NCBI GenBank assembly: GCA_013203595.1 | Contig: JABMNT010000194.1 | Span: 1-64,000 of the forward strand | Length of the DNA stretch: 64,000 nt | Origin: Rhodospirillales bacterium | GTDB taxonomy: Bacteria > Pseudomonadota > Alphaproteobacteria > Rhodospirillales > Casp-alpha2 | Direction: 5' to 3' | In this document: positions 46,304 to 56,623 of the stretch, piece after piece | Layout of the letters: each line of letters opens with the position of its first letter | Numbering within the stretch: position 1 is the first letter of the stretch | Notes under the pieces: model-generated | Database searches by the model: none | What the model saw: the letters and a program-made list of their open reading frames with translations, nothing else | What the model was told of the DNA's origin: nothing | Position numbers and translations under genes: made by a program

Positions 46304-47908
46304 CTATTTCGACGGCTCGAGAGGGATGTCCGGCAGAATCTCCATTTGCTCGCCGCCGGACGCGGTCCCGAATGAATTCATCTCCGCCCCGGACATGAAG
46401 TCATCGGGGCTGGCGAGATGGAAGTTCACCATTCCGGTTGTGAACAGCCAGCCGAACAGGACAACAATACAGGCCATGGCCAGGCCCGCCGGGAACAACG
46501 GCAGCGGTGGCAGTATAATCTTTTTGGAAACGGCTTCGGCAACGGTGCGTGAAAGGCTGCTTGCCTGTCCACGATTCACGCCCAAACCGCGACCCTGATC
46601 CTGCATGGTCCCGGTTGCCGACACGGCAGCGGTATCACCAAACAAGCGGTAGCCGCGACGACCGTTTCGCTTGACCTCATACATGGCCGCATCGGCATTG
46701 GCAAAAAGGGTTTCCGCACTCACGCCATGCAGCGGATAAATGGCAATGCCAATGCTCGCTGACAGATAATTGGCGACGCCATCACATAAAAAGGGCCGCT
46801 CCAGAGCACCGGCAATTTTCGCCGCAACCTTTTCCGCGGCCCGGTCTTCGCTGACGTCGGTGACGATGACCGCAAACTCGTCGCCACCAATGCGCGCCAC
46901 GGTATCCGATTCCCGGACACAGGCCTGCATGCGGTTCGCCGTTTCAATCAATATGGCGTCACCCCTGGCATGGCCCCAGGTATCATTGACGTATTTGAAA
47001 TGATCAAGATCGACAAACATGGCCGCCACCCGGGTCCTGTTGCGCTTGGCATTGGCCAGCACCTGCGCCATACGATCCTGCAACAGATCCCGGTTCGGCA
47101 GTTGGGTCAGGGAATCGAAACTGGCCAGGCGTTTAAATTCCGCCTCCTGTTCCTTGCGCGCAGTGATATCACTGACGAGCACCGCATAGCCGTCAAAGTC
47201 GCGACTTCCCGCGGACGGCACCGGCGATACCACAACCCAGGCCGGAAATTTCGAGCCGTCCTTGCGGCGAAGTGTGACCTCGCCTCTGCAACCGGCCAGT
47301 TGTTGTTTACAGATCTCCAGCTGTCGTTTTAATCCGCCACCGTCAAGATTGAGCGCCGGTGCTCCTGACAGCTCCTCCGCTGTATATCCGGTCAGAGTCT
47401 CGAAGGCCGGGTTAGGTGACTGAAAGCGCAAGTCCCGGTCAATGACGGCGACCCCCTCGCCAAGGGCCCTGAGCACCTGTTCCTGGCTTGGCGTCAGGGG
47501 TGCTGTTTTCGGAACCAGACGCAAATGCCGATAGGGCCCGATCGCATTGCGGATAACATCAGCAAGGCTGCGCTGGTCATTGACAGCCAGACAATCGATG
47601 GCCCCTGCCTTGATCAGATCGACAGCCTGGGCGGCCGTCAGGTTTTCACCAACGGCCACATAGGGAACCTCACGACATAACCGAAAAACCGCTTTCATGG
47701 CCTCGGCGGGCGGAATCGCCGTTTTGTGGCTGCTGCACACATGCACGACAAGCAGAAATTGCGACTGGCGGAGAAATTGTTCGAGGGCGGCGCGGGTTCG
47801 CACAACGGCGGCATCAGCCAGATGCTCGGCGTTCCGTTGCAGATCAGCGAGGTCTGCCGCTGAAAAACCTGCATCGCCGATAATCAGTGATCTGGTCACT
47901 GCCCGCAT
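46304..47908 (-). CDS. PAS-GGDEF diguanylate cyclase with C-terminal membrane anchor
   Basis: A 534-residue protein. Residues 1-125 look like a degenerate receiver (no phospho-Asp; LLVVHVCSSHKTA at that place). PAS (about 140-255) follows, then GGDEF (about 265-425) with intact GGDEF at 341-345 and an RESD inhibitory site five residues before, so it should make c-di-GMP with feedback control. Residues about 477-499 form one transmembrane helix, leaving about 35 residues outside. This topology, anchor at the C-terminus, is unusual. Confidence 0.9.
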   Translation of the reverse strand: MRAVTRSLIIGDAGFSAADLADLQRNAEHLADAAVVRTRAALEQFLRQSQFLLVVHVCSSHKTAIPPAEAMKAVFRLCREVPYVAVGENLTAAQAVDLIKAGAIDCLAVNDQRSLADVIRNAIGPYRHLRLVPKTAPLTPSQEQVLRALGEGVAVIDRDLRFQSPNPAFETLTGYTAEELSGAPALNLDGGGLKRQLEICKQQLAGCRGEVTLRRKDGSKFPAWVVVSPVPSAGSRDFDGYAVLVSDITARKEQEAEFKRLASFDSLTQLPNRDLLQDRMAQVLANAKRNRTRVAAMFVDLDHFKYVNDTWGHARGDAILIETANRMQACVRESDTVARIGGDEFAVIVTDVSEDRAAEKVAAKIAGALERPFLCDGVANYLSASIGIAIYPLHGVSAETLFANADAAMYEVKRNGRRGYRLFGDTAAVSATGTMQDQGRGLGVNRGQASSLSRTVAEAVSKKIILPPLPLFPAGLAMACIVVLFGWLFTTGMVNFHLASPDDFMSGAEMNSFGTASGGEQMEILPDIPLEPSK

Positions 47909-48104
47909 GCCACCCCCCCCTCAAACAAGATTCGCAAAGTGTACGTCTTTCCTTATTTTGGGTCCATTGGAAAAACGGAAGTTTGGCCTTATAAGCGAAT
48001 TCAGCTCACAAAACTAGCCATTAAGTATCTATAAGGACCCAGAACACTGTAAATCCCGGGGGCTTGGCACGGCTTGTTCCGCTGCAACCGGCGCTTTTCG
48101 GTTC

Positions 48105-49229
48105 TCAGGTTTTCGGTGCCGGCGGATTTCCCGGTATCGGCAGCCCGCGCAGCGAACTATGGGTGCGCATATATTGCGGCGCATAGGCAGCCTCTGCATT
48201 CAGGGCTTCTGCCGCATGCCAGGCCCAGCGGGGGTTGTAAAGCATGCCACGGGCGAGGGCGACCATATCGGCCTGACCGCTGCGAATGATCGATTCTGCC
48301 TGCTGCGGCGATGTGATCTGGCCGACCGCCATGGTGGCGATACCGCTGGTCCGGCGGATGTCGGCAGCGAAGCCCGATTGATAACCGGGTCCGGCGGCGA
48401 TTTCCTGTGCCGGCGAATTACCGCCACTGGAGACATCGACAAAGTCACAGCCGTGGGCTTTCAGGACTGTTGCGAATTCCGACGATTCGCTGACATCCCA
48501 GGACGAGCCGGCGACCCAGTCGGTGGCGGAAAACCGCACACCCAGGGGCAGGCCCTTGGGCCAGACGGCGCGCGCCGCATCAAACACTTCGAGCGGAAAG
48601 CGCATGCGGTTTTCCAGGCTGCCGCCATAGGCGTCGGTACGCTGGTTGCTGATCGGTGACAGAAACTGGTGAAACAGATAGCCATGCGCCATATGCAGCT
48701 CGAGAACATCAAAGCCAATGCGCACACAGCGCTCGGTGGCCTGAACGAAGGCCTGTTTGATGCGCTCCATGGCCTGATCATCCATAGCCGCCGGGGTTTG
48801 CCAGCCATCGGCATAGGGCGTTGCCGAGGCGCTTTCGGTATGCCAGCCCCGGGCATCATCGGCCGGTATCGGTTTTCCACCGACCCAGGGGAAATCGGTC
48901 GAGGCCTTGCGGCCGGCATGGGCCAGCTGCATGCCGATTTTTGTATTGCCATAGGTTTTGCAGAAATCGACAACCCGCTTCAGTGCCGCCTCATTGGCAT
49001 CAGAATAGAGCCCGACACAGCCCGGCGTGATCCGGCCTTCCGGCTCAACACCGGTGGCCTCAACAAACAGCAGGCCGACGCCGGATACGGCAAATTGCCC
49101 GAGATGCATCAAATGCCAGTCCGTGGCAGATCCTCCGTCAGCGCTATACTGGCACATGGGGGCAACGATAATCCGGTTCGGAAGTTCAACATCACGGAGC
49201 GTGATCGGGGTAAAAAGCTGACTGGCCAT
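48105..49229 (-). CDS. NADH:flavin oxidoreductase (OYE family, YqjM-like)
   Basis: A 374-residue FMN-dependent ene-reductase. ITLRDVELPNRIIVAPMCQYSA is the YqjM-type opening with the Cys that tunes FMN; the substrate-binding His pair is in ELHMAHGYLFHQFLSP. The start was set at 49229 (MASQLFTP), with GAGG upstream; the frame opens further but not as part of the fold. Confidence 0.92.
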   Translation of the reverse strand: MASQLFTPITLRDVELPNRIIVAPMCQYSADGGSATDWHLMHLGQFAVSGVGLLFVEATGVEPEGRITPGCVGLYSDANEAALKRVVDFCKTYGNTKIGMQLAHAGRKASTDFPWVGGKPIPADDARGWHTESASATPYADGWQTPAAMDDQAMERIKQAFVQATERCVRIGFDVLELHMAHGYLFHQFLSPISNQRTDAYGGSLENRMRFPLEVFDAARAVWPKGLPLGVRFSATDWVAGSSWDVSESSEFATVLKAHGCDFVDVSSGGNSPAQEIAAGPGYQSGFAADIRRTSGIATMAVGQITSPQQAESIIRSGQADMVALARGMLYNPRWAWHAAEALNAEAAYAPQYMRTHSSLRGLPIPGNPPAPKT

Positions 49230-49373
49230 GGAGGTCCTCAAGTTTGGGTGAATGGATATGTGGGCGCACCCTGCCACGTTATTTGGAAAAGTGCAAAACC
49301 CTTTGATATTAAGTCTTTTTTGTCAACAGACCCTGCTCTTTTCGGCACAAATCGGGAAGCCCTTGAAAGGCAA

Positions 49374-50117
49374 CTAGATACCGCCTAACAGTTTGCCCGG
49401 ATGATCGGTAAAAATGCTTTCCACGCCCCAGCCCAGCAACCGCTTGGCCGTACGTACATCGTTGACCGTGTAACAGCGGACCGGATAGCCGGCCGCCAGA
49501 AAGCCATTGAGCTGGACCCGGGTCAGGTTTTGCTGCCGACAATGGATGGCGTCGGCCCCCACCCGTTCTGCCCGCGCCCGCCAGTCCACCGGCGTTTTAC
49601 CGAACAGCAGCGCCAGAGAAACCCCCGGCATCGCCTCACCGAAGCAGCTCAGGCAGGGTTCGCTGAATGACGAGACAACGATATCACCGGCAAAGTCCGC
49701 CAGTTCCTCTTTGACGACCTGAGACACGGCAAGGGCGGTCGCCGCCTCAAATCCCGGGCAGGGTTTCAGCTCGATATTGGCGCTCAGTCCATACTGGCTG
49801 AGCAGGGCGAAGGCCTGGCCAAGGGTCGGCACCCGTTCGCCGGCAAACCGCGGCGAAAAGGAGCGGCCTGCATCGGCCTTCAGAATCTCCCCGTAGGTCA
49901 TTTCAGAGACATTGCCGCGACCGTCGGTGGTCCGCTCCAGGCGGTCGTCATGCAGCAGGATGACGGTGCCGTCGGCAGTTAATTTAACATCAAACTCGAC
50001 CCAGCGGGCACCCTGTTCGGCCGCCGTCTTCAGCGACACCAACGTGTTTTCTGGGGCCGAGGCGGCGGCACCGCGATGGCCGACGACGGGCGTTACAAAG
50101 GGGCTCATGGACCTCAT
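49374..50117 (-). CDS. Glycerophosphodiester phosphodiesterase
   Basis: About 247 residues, cytoplasmic type without a signal peptide. GHRGAAASAPENT carries the catalytic His and the EFDVKLTADG and LLHDDRLERTT segments supply the metal ligands and second His. It splits glycerophosphodiesters to glycerol 3-phosphate. Start could be 50123, 50117 or 50108; I took the middle ATG without strong evidence. Divergent from the DUF4129 gene. Confidence 0.9.
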   Translation of the reverse strand: MRSMSPFVTPVVGHRGAAASAPENTLVSLKTAAEQGARWVEFDVKLTADGTVILLHDDRLERTTDGRGNVSEMTYGEILKADAGRSFSPRFAGERVPTLGQAFALLSQYGLSANIELKPCPGFEAATALAVSQVVKEELADFAGDIVVSSFSEPCLSCFGEAMPGVSLALLFGKTPVDWRARAERVGADAIHCRQQNLTRVQLNGFLAAGYPVRCYTVNDVRTAKRLLGWGVESIFTDHPGKLLGGI

Positions 50118-50378
50118 GCACAAAAATCCGGGAAAATGTTTCGGCCTTTTCGCGGCGCTGTATTGTCAATAATCGACACCGGTAAACCGAAATACAGATA
50201 GCCCTGCCGATTCACAAGCATTTCAAGTCGATCCGGTTTGAAATTGATCGGGACTTCGGAGGCCGGCGGTCGCTTTGAGGCCCTGCGCTTGTCCGCTGAA
50301 GACATCTGTGCACATATACCGATACGTTTACTGTGGCATTTCGCGCAATCGTTGCTTAACTTCAATTTCATGCTCGAA

Positions 50379-51176
50379 ATGAGACTTTTCAGGGGGAGGC
50401 GAACAATTATACGATTGGCATACGTCGCTTTTGTTGGGTGTATACTTGCAACCTCAACATGGAATCCGGCGGTTTCGCAATCGCTCGCCGAAAACGACAT
50501 TCAAACCGCAGTAAAGAAGGTTTTCGAAAGAGACAATTTTCAAACCGAACTGCCTCTTCCCACAACATACAAAAAGCCCGAGGTGCCGGCTGTTCCGGAA
50601 CCGCCGGCTGCACCGGAATTGTTTCCGGAACCGGAGGCGGAAGCCGAAGTCGAATTGGCGCCGGCCACACACGCAGAGAACGAGCGTATTTCGAAGCCGG
50701 CACAGTTTGTGCTTTGGAGCATCCTGATCATTGCCTGTATCCTGATTGCTTTCAATGTGGCGCGCGAGCTTAAAATGAATCCCGCCCCCAGACTCCGTAA
50801 GGTTCCTGAAGGCGGATCGAATCAGAAGCGCGCGGCCCCCGTCCACCTCCCAAAACCAAACGAGAGGACGTTGCGGGAAGTCGACAGAAATGCCGCTCAG
50901 GGAAATTACAAAGAAGCCATTCATCTTTTGCTGGGCCTGTGTATTGAGCAGGTCCAGGGGCAATTTAACCGGGAAACCCTGCTGTCGATGACCAACCGGG
51001 AAATTCTCGGTAAAGCGGACCTCCCTGAAAACGCCCTGTCGTCGTTTTCAACAATTGTTTCAGCTGAAGAACTGAGTCAATTCGGACACCGCCACGCCAA
51101 CCAAAGCGTTTTTAAATTGTGCCGGGACCAGTTCACTGTCCTGCAAAACCTGCGGCGTGAATCCAATGCTGGCTAA
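50379..51176 (+). CDS. DUF4129 membrane protein (MoxR locus)
   Basis: About 265 residues from the ATG at 50379 (MRLFRGRRTI), which opens a signal peptide (cleavage near AVS-QS). A Pro/Glu-rich stretch (about 60-90) precedes one transmembrane helix (about 108-128), then a cytoplasmic DUF4129 domain with the GNYKEAIHLLLGLCIEQV repeat-like start. The plus-strand frame is open from 50238 but that part lacks any feature. First gene of the locus; it overlaps the next by up to 20 bases. Confidence 0.75.
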   Translation: MRLFRGRRTIIRLAYVAFVGCILATSTWNPAVSQSLAENDIQTAVKKVFERDNFQTELPLPTTYKKPEVPAVPEPPAAPELFPEPEAEAEVELAPATHAENERISKPAQFVLWSILIIACILIAFNVARELKMNPAPRLRKVPEGGSNQKRAAPVHLPKPNERTLREVDRNAAQGNYKEAIHLLLGLCIEQVQGQFNRETLLSMTNREILGKADLPENALSSFSTIVSAEELSQFGHRHANQSVFKLCRDQFTVLQNLRRESNAG

Positions 51177-52407
51177 CGAACAGATCATAAAAACCCCAAC
51201 TCTGGTCTGGCTTATCGTCATCGGCATGCTTTCGTTCGTCGGTGCCGTGTATTTTAGCGCCATCGAAAAGGCCGATGAAGACCTGCAGCGGGCAGGGCCC
51301 AACTCTTATTCGCTGGCAGCCACAGGCCATAAGGCATTTGTGGACTTGCTTGGAGAGCTCAAAATTCCTGTCACCGCCAGCCGCTACAATTCAAAAAACA
51401 AGCTCAACCCGGGCGACGCTCTGATTGTTGCGGAACCCAATCTGGCAGCAAATTTCAAACCTCTCGTCGATGCGCTTCTCGGCACCAATAATGTCCTGCT
51501 CGTGCTACCCAAATGGCACGCACAACCCGCTTCCACAACAACCGGATGGGTCCGTGATGCCAAGCTTTATAAACCCGAAAAGCTCAATCGTTTTATTCGG
51601 GACATCATCCCTGGCGCATCCCTGACAAGGCCTGACCGTATGGATCGTGTACAGGCCGGAGGCAGGAATTATGTCGCGGCAATCACATTTCCGCAGTTAA
51701 TCCCCAGAGGAGTGATTGAACCCATTATCCAGACGCAACAGGGGCAGGTCCTGTTTGGCAGATGGCAAAGCAAGAGCGGATGGTTATGGGTTTTGTCTGA
51801 TCCTGACATCCTGGCCAATCATGGATTGAAAAAGGGCGACAACGCGGCTCTTGCCGTTTTTATAGCCAACACATTGCATCGTTCCGGAGGTGAACTGATT
51901 ATCGATGAGACCGCCCATGGGTTCCGGATTGAACCTAATTTCTGGAAACTGCTGATAAGCCGGAACTATCTGGCGACAACGGTTTTGGTGCTTGTCGCCA
52001 TTGTCTTTGTATTGCTCATCGCTTCCCGGCGATTTGGTAAAGCCCTGCCGGGCCGGCAGGGCCTGTCCCCGGGAAAACAGGTCCTTATCGAGAATACGGC
52101 GGCCTTGCTCGAGTACGGCGGGCACGGACAGGAAATACTGGAGAAATATCTGGAAACGGCAATTCGCGAAGTTGCACAAGCCCTGCGCGCGCCCCCGGGT
52201 TTGGACCAGACAGAACTGGTCGACTGGCTCGACCAGGTTGCCCGAAGCCGGCAGCTGGACATGCATCTGGATGACATGGCAAACCAGGTGCACAGGGCTA
52301 AAAAAGCCGGGCATTCGAGCCGGGATGCACAGATTACAACCGGCACTTTAATACATAGATGGAAGACGGAGATGATCCATGGATCTGGATACAGTACGCG
52401 ACATTAG
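51166..52407 (+). CDS. DUF4350 membrane protein (MoxR locus)
   Basis: About 413 residues. One transmembrane helix at the N-terminus ([20 protein letters not shown]), a DUF4350 domain outside (about 50-250), a second helix (about 270-290) and a cytoplasmic helical tail. Start is ATG at 51166 or GTG at 51157, both overlapping the previous gene. Its end overlaps the MoxR gene by 29 bases. It is known to accompany MoxR/DUF58 loci; role unknown. Confidence 0.82.
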   Translation: MLANEQIIKTPTLVWLIVIGMLSFVGAVYFSAIEKADEDLQRAGPNSYSLAATGHKAFVDLLGELKIPVTASRYNSKNKLNPGDALIVAEPNLAANFKPLVDALLGTNNVLLVLPKWHAQPASTTTGWVRDAKLYKPEKLNRFIRDIIPGASLTRPDRMDRVQAGGRNYVAAITFPQLIPRGVIEPIIQTQQGQVLFGRWQSKSGWLWVLSDPDILANHGLKKGDNAALAVFIANTLHRSGGELIIDETAHGFRIEPNFWKLLISRNYLATTVLVLVAIVFVLLIASRRFGKALPGRQGLSPGKQVLIENTAALLEYGGHGQEILEKYLETAIREVAQALRAPPGLDQTELVDWLDQVARSRQLDMHLDDMANQVHRAKKAGHSSRDAQITTGTLIHRWKTEMIHGSGYSTRH

Positions 52408-53335
52408 TAACCGGCTCAGAGCTCAGGTCGGGAAGGTTATCATCGGTCAGAATACGGCCGTCGATCTGATGCTTATCAGCCTGTTGACAGAAGGACATAT
52501 CCTGCTTGAAGGACCACCCGGCACGGCAAAAACACTGCTTGCGCAGACTTTTGCAAGGACTTTGTCTCTGAATTTTGGCCGCATTCAGTTTACCCCGGAT
52601 TTAATGCCCGGCGATGTGATCGGTACAAATTTATTTGATTTTCAAACCAACCAGTTCAAACTGACAAAGGGCCCCATCTTCACCGATTTCCTTTTAGCTG
52701 ATGAAATCAACCGTACACCCCCAAAAACACAAGCCGCATTGCTGCAGGCGATGGGTGAACGCAGCGTAACGATTGACGGAAAAACCCACGATCTCGGACA
52801 CGGGTTCATGGTTATCGCCACTCAAAATCCAATTGAACAACAGGGCACCTATCCCCTGCCGGAAGCGCAACTGGACCGATTTTTGTTCAAACACCTGATT
52901 GGCTACCCGAGCAAAGAGGAAGAAGTTCGAATTGTTTCCCTGCATGGGCATCGGACAACCATGCCGGAATTAAATGACCACGCGGTTTCGGTTGTATCAA
53001 ATTTGCAGGAGATTGAGCACATCCGCTCTTTTATCAGCCGGATTACGCTGGCTGAAGACATCATAAAATATATCGTCGATATTGTCGGGGAAACCCGTAA
53101 AAATGCATCCCTTCAATACGGCGCATCACCGCGGGCGGCAATCGTATTGGCAGCCACCGCGCGCGCCTATGCCGCCCTTAACGCCAGGGACTATGTGATT
53201 CCCGATGATGTGAAATATCTGGCAAAACCAATCCTCCGGCATCGGCTGGTTCTCTCTCCGGGCGCAGAAATAGAAGGCCTGAAAAGTGATCAAATCGTCG
53301 ATCAGATCCTTGAACTCGTGGAAGCGCCGCGCTAA
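52379..53335 (+). CDS. MoxR-family AAA+ ATPase
   Basis: A 318-residue MoxR ATPase. Walker A GPPGTAKT is at residues 45-52; Walker B is Asp108-Glu109 in FLLADEINR; the sensor 1 part is [20 protein letters not shown], and the lid helices follow. MoxR proteins act as chaperones that remodel metal enzymes or envelope complexes together with DUF58/VWA partners. Here it lies between DUF4350 and DUF58 genes with overlapping ends on both sides (TAATG), so translation is coupled. Confidence 0.95.
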   Translation: MDLDTVRDISNRLRAQVGKVIIGQNTAVDLMLISLLTEGHILLEGPPGTAKTLLAQTFARTLSLNFGRIQFTPDLMPGDVIGTNLFDFQTNQFKLTKGPIFTDFLLADEINRTPPKTQAALLQAMGERSVTIDGKTHDLGHGFMVIATQNPIEQQGTYPLPEAQLDRFLFKHLIGYPSKEEEVRIVSLHGHRTTMPELNDHAVSVVSNLQEIEHIRSFISRITLAEDIIKYIVDIVGETRKNASLQYGASPRAAIVLAATARAYAALNARDYVIPDDVKYLAKPILRHRLVLSPGAEIEGLKSDQIVDQILELVEAPR

Positions 53336-54645
53336 TGCAGCCGACACACCGGGCTATTGGTTTGCTGGCGATCGGTGTTCCACTGAGCCTTGCGGCTGTC
53401 CTTTTCGATGAACGCCTGTGGTTTTTCGGGTTTGTGTATTTGGCAGCTGTCCTGGTTCTCATAGGCCTGGATTGTCTTTTAACACCGGCCTGGCAGGATT
53501 TTTCACACCGGTTCAATGCACCGAAAATCGGCTTTATCGGAGACAGTGAAACCTTTGAACTGACGATAATGTCGCCGCACCCGCAGCGGACCACCCAGTT
53601 GACGATTCTGTTTGATTTGAACGGTGATATTGCACCGATTGCCGAATTGACGGTCGTGCTTCCGCCCCGCCTGGAAAAAACCGTCAGAATAGATCTAACC
53701 GCTGAAAGACGCGGCAACATCGAGATAGAGCGACTGTGGTTTCGCTGGGAAGGTCCCGTCAAGCTTGCCAGATCAACAAAAACGATTGACGTTTTCCATA
53801 CCTTTGCCGTGGTTCCAAATGTCCGCTCTGTGCGCAAACAGGCGCTTCGTTTTTTCTCACATGATGCTTTCTTTGGGATGAAGTCCCAGAATCAGCAGGG
53901 CGATGGTTCTGAATTCAGTGCGTTGCGGGAGTATGTCCCGGGACTGGACCATCGCTCCATCGACTGGAAACAGTCGGCCCGCCACAGAGCCCTGGTCTGC
54001 AAGGAGTTTGAAGCAGAACGCAACCATCAGATCATCATTGCGTTCGACACCGGACATCTGATGAGTGAACCCTTTGATGGAATTCCAAAACTGGATCATG
54101 CGATAAATGCGGGCTTGCTGATGGCCTATCTATCACTGCGGTTTGGTGACAGGGTTGGCCTCTTTGGGTTCGATGCAAACGTCAATCACTATGCCGAACC
54201 GGTAAGCGGCACCCATGGTTTCCAGCTGTTGCAACGGGTTTCCGCGGATTTCGACTACCACTACGAAGAAACCAATTTCACGCTCGGTCTCGCCGATCTC
54301 ATGGGCCGTCTGAACCGCCGGTCACTGATCATTATCTTCACTGATTTTGTCGACACGACAACCGCAGAGCTGATGATTGACAGTATTGGACGGCTCTCCA
54401 AACGCCATTTAATTTTATTTGTTTCCCTAAAAGATCCGGCCCTGCATGCGCTGTCAAATAACCAACCCGAATCGACCCGGGACATCGCCAGGGCTGTCGT
54501 TGCCGATGGCATACTGAAAGAGCGGCAGATGGTCTTCGAACGGCTGCGCCGGCTGGGAGCACACTGCCTGGAAGCGCCGGGAAGACTGATCAGTATTGAT
54601 CTGGTTAATCACTATCTTGCGATCAAACGTCAGGAACTTATATAG
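53335..54645 (+). CDS. DUF58-family protein
   Basis: A 436-residue protein with one or two N-terminal membrane helices (GLLAIGVPLSLAAVLF and FGFVYLAAVLVLIGLD) and a C-terminal DUF58/vWA-like domain starting about residue 195. The family signature REYVPGLDHRSIDWKQSARH is present. The metal site expected as DxSxS reads FDTGHLM (Asp near 239), so it is degenerate. It should be MoxR's partner, binding the ATPase at the membrane. Confidence 0.9.
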   Translation: MQPTHRAIGLLAIGVPLSLAAVLFDERLWFFGFVYLAAVLVLIGLDCLLTPAWQDFSHRFNAPKIGFIGDSETFELTIMSPHPQRTTQLTILFDLNGDIAPIAELTVVLPPRLEKTVRIDLTAERRGNIEIERLWFRWEGPVKLARSTKTIDVFHTFAVVPNVRSVRKQALRFFSHDAFFGMKSQNQQGDGSEFSALREYVPGLDHRSIDWKQSARHRALVCKEFEAERNHQIIIAFDTGHLMSEPFDGIPKLDHAINAGLLMAYLSLRFGDRVGLFGFDANVNHYAEPVSGTHGFQLLQRVSADFDYHYEETNFTLGLADLMGRLNRRSLIIIFTDFVDTTTAELMIDSIGRLSKRHLILFVSLKDPALHALSNNQPESTRDIARAVVADGILKERQMVFERLRRLGAHCLEAPGRLISIDLVNHYLAIKRQELI

Positions 54646-54656
54646 GAATCGATGTA

Positions 54657-55670
54657 ATGGCGGAGACTTTTTTAAAAAGCAGCCTGTTTCGAAAGGAGCG
54701 CGAACAGAAATGGCGGGCCCTTGAAAAACTGGTCGATCGCACGGAAAAATCAGGTGTGCAGTCGCTCACCTCGCAGGAAACCCTGGAGCTTCAGTCCCTC
54801 TATCAGGTCGCCATATCGTCGCTGTCTGTCGCGCGCAGCATATCCCTTGATCGAAGTGTGCTGACTTATCTGGAAGCGCTCGCGGCAAGGGCCTATTTTT
54901 GTGTCTATGGCCCACGCTCCAGGCTGCTCATCGCGCTTTGGGGGTTTTTTCGCCACGACTTCCCGTCGGCGGTCCGCGCCATGAAAATGCCGATTTTTTT
55001 CTCCGCCCTTTTCGTCCTGTTTGGTTACGCGGCAGGGTATGCCCTGACCTATAATGACCTCGATTGGTTTCACGCCTTTGTATCTCAGCAAATGGCTTCC
55101 GGCCGCTTACCGAATACCTCGACGGCCGATTTACGGGACGGTCTTTTTACACTTCCGCAGTCGGCTCGGGAGCAACTATCATTGTTCGCTTCCTTTCTGT
55201 TTATTCATAATGCCAAAATCGGTTTCCTCGCCTTTGCTCTCGGTTTTGCGTTTGGTATACCGACGGCTTTGCTTCTGTTTGGCAATGGCCTTTCACTGGG
55301 CGCATTCGCAGGGTTGTTCGTCAGCAAAGGGCTGGGGCTTGAGTTTTACGGGTGGATTTCCATTCATGGGACGACCGAACTTTTTGCTGTGATCTTATGT
55401 GGAGGTGCCGGACTGGCCATTGGCGGCGCTGTGATCTCCCCAGGCAGAAAAACCAGACTTGCAAGCCTGGCACAACAGGGGCGCAGATCCGGCGTCATGG
55501 TGCTGGGTGCCGCCACCATGTTTCTGGTCGCCGGCTTACTGGAAGGGTTCGGGCGTCAGTTGATTGTTGTAACGATGGATCGATATCTGATCGGCGGGGC
55601 TGCGTTCGCACTTTGGCTAGCCTATTTTATCACCTGCGGAAAAAGAGCCAGCCATGCCTCAGCTGACTGA
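54657..55670 (+). CDS. SpoIIM-family membrane protein
   Basis: A 337-residue protein with a soluble helical N-terminus (about 1-95) and about six transmembrane helices. SpoIIM-like segments are visible: FLFIHNAKIGFLAFALGFAF, GIPTALLLFGNGLSLGAFAG and SIHGTTELFAVILCGGAGL. SpoIIM belongs to the peptidoglycan hydrolase complex of sporulating bacteria, but this organism is not a sporulator; in other bacteria these proteins accompany MoxR, DUF58 and RDD. It overlaps the RDD gene by 17 bases. Confidence 0.88.
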   Translation: MAETFLKSSLFRKEREQKWRALEKLVDRTEKSGVQSLTSQETLELQSLYQVAISSLSVARSISLDRSVLTYLEALAARAYFCVYGPRSRLLIALWGFFRHDFPSAVRAMKMPIFFSALFVLFGYAAGYALTYNDLDWFHAFVSQQMASGRLPNTSTADLRDGLFTLPQSAREQLSLFASFLFIHNAKIGFLAFALGFAFGIPTALLLFGNGLSLGAFAGLFVSKGLGLEFYGWISIHGTTELFAVILCGGAGLAIGGAVISPGRKTRLASLAQQGRRSGVMVLGAATMFLVAGLLEGFGRQLIVVTMDRYLIGGAAFALWLAYFITCGKRASHASAD

Positions 55671-56592
55671 AAAAGGAAACCGCCCTGGGCGGTCCGCCCC
55701 TAATCTTCGCGATACCCTAACGCCGGAAGGTGTTGTTCTTAAAATACAGCTTGCCGACCCGTGGGAACGCGCCGCAGCCGTCATCCTGGATCTGGCCTTC
55801 ATCTTGATCATGCTGCTGGTGCTGATCTGTGTTTTCTATTTTTCCGGGTTTTTCACGGCGGCACCTTTTACGGCGTTCGCGATCCTGATCCTGGTGGTTT
55901 TTATCGTCAGAAGTTTTTATTTTATTTTCTTCGAGCTGCGCTGGCGCGGGGTTACGCCGGGTAAACGGTTGCTGGGCCTGCGGGTCATGAATCGAACCGG
56001 CGGACCGCTGAGGAGCGATGCTATTTTTGCCCGTAATCTGCTCCGCGAAATTGAACTGTTTATCCCCATCTCCATCCTGGTTTATATGCAGGGGTCGCAC
56101 GATGAAGGCCTTTCGAGCCTTTTTTCAATGATCTGGTTGTGCATTTTTATATTTTTTCCTTTTTTCAACAAGGACCGAATGCGTGCCGGCGATATGGTTG
56201 CCGGCACCTGGGTTATCAGAACACCGAAAAGCGCTTTACTGGAGGATATTGCGACAACCAGCCAACATCAGCTCATCAGACAGTCCGGCAGCTCACCTCA
56301 ATCGGCAAGCAACCCGGTTCCTCAGGTTTCATTTTCCGATGCCCAGCTGGACGTCTATGGCATCTTTGAGCTTCAGACCCTTGAAACAGTTCTGCGCGTG
56401 AAAGGCCCCGATCTGGTCAAGACCCAGAACGAAGTTGCCATGCGCATTCAAAGGAAAATAGGCTGGCCGGAGAACGCGCCCGGGGTTTCGGACCGGGCCT
56501 TTCTGACTTCTTTTTACGCGGCACTCAGGGCACGGCTGGAAGCGAAAATGCTGTTAGGCAAACGGCGGGAAAATAAATATGACGCGAGCTGA
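55654..56592 (+). CDS. RDD-family membrane protein
   Basis: A 312-residue protein. The RDD domain (about 38-190) has the Arg in PWERAAAVILDLAFI, the acidic residue in the first helix and RMRAGDMVAGTWVIRTP at its end. The long cytoplasmic tail (about 195-312) is predicted to be helical and has no family I recognise. Last plus-strand gene of the locus, facing the tandem membrane protein pair. Confidence 0.85.
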   Translation: MPQLTEKGNRPGRSAPNLRDTLTPEGVVLKIQLADPWERAAAVILDLAFILIMLLVLICVFYFSGFFTAAPFTAFAILILVVFIVRSFYFIFFELRWRGVTPGKRLLGLRVMNRTGGPLRSDAIFARNLLREIELFIPISILVYMQGSHDEGLSSLFSMIWLCIFIFFPFFNKDRMRAGDMVAGTWVIRTPKSALLEDIATTSQHQLIRQSGSSPQSASNPVPQVSFSDAQLDVYGIFELQTLETVLRVKGPDLVKTQNEVAMRIQRKIGWPENAPGVSDRAFLTSFYAALRARLEAKMLLGKRRENKYDAS

Positions 56593-56623
56593 GATGGCGG
56601 TATGTATCGTGACATATCACTTG

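Noticed and set aside
48066-48082. TTGGCACGGCTTGTTCC, a sigma-54-like promoter
   Set aside because: The GC dinucleotide of the -12 element is missing at the right spacing.
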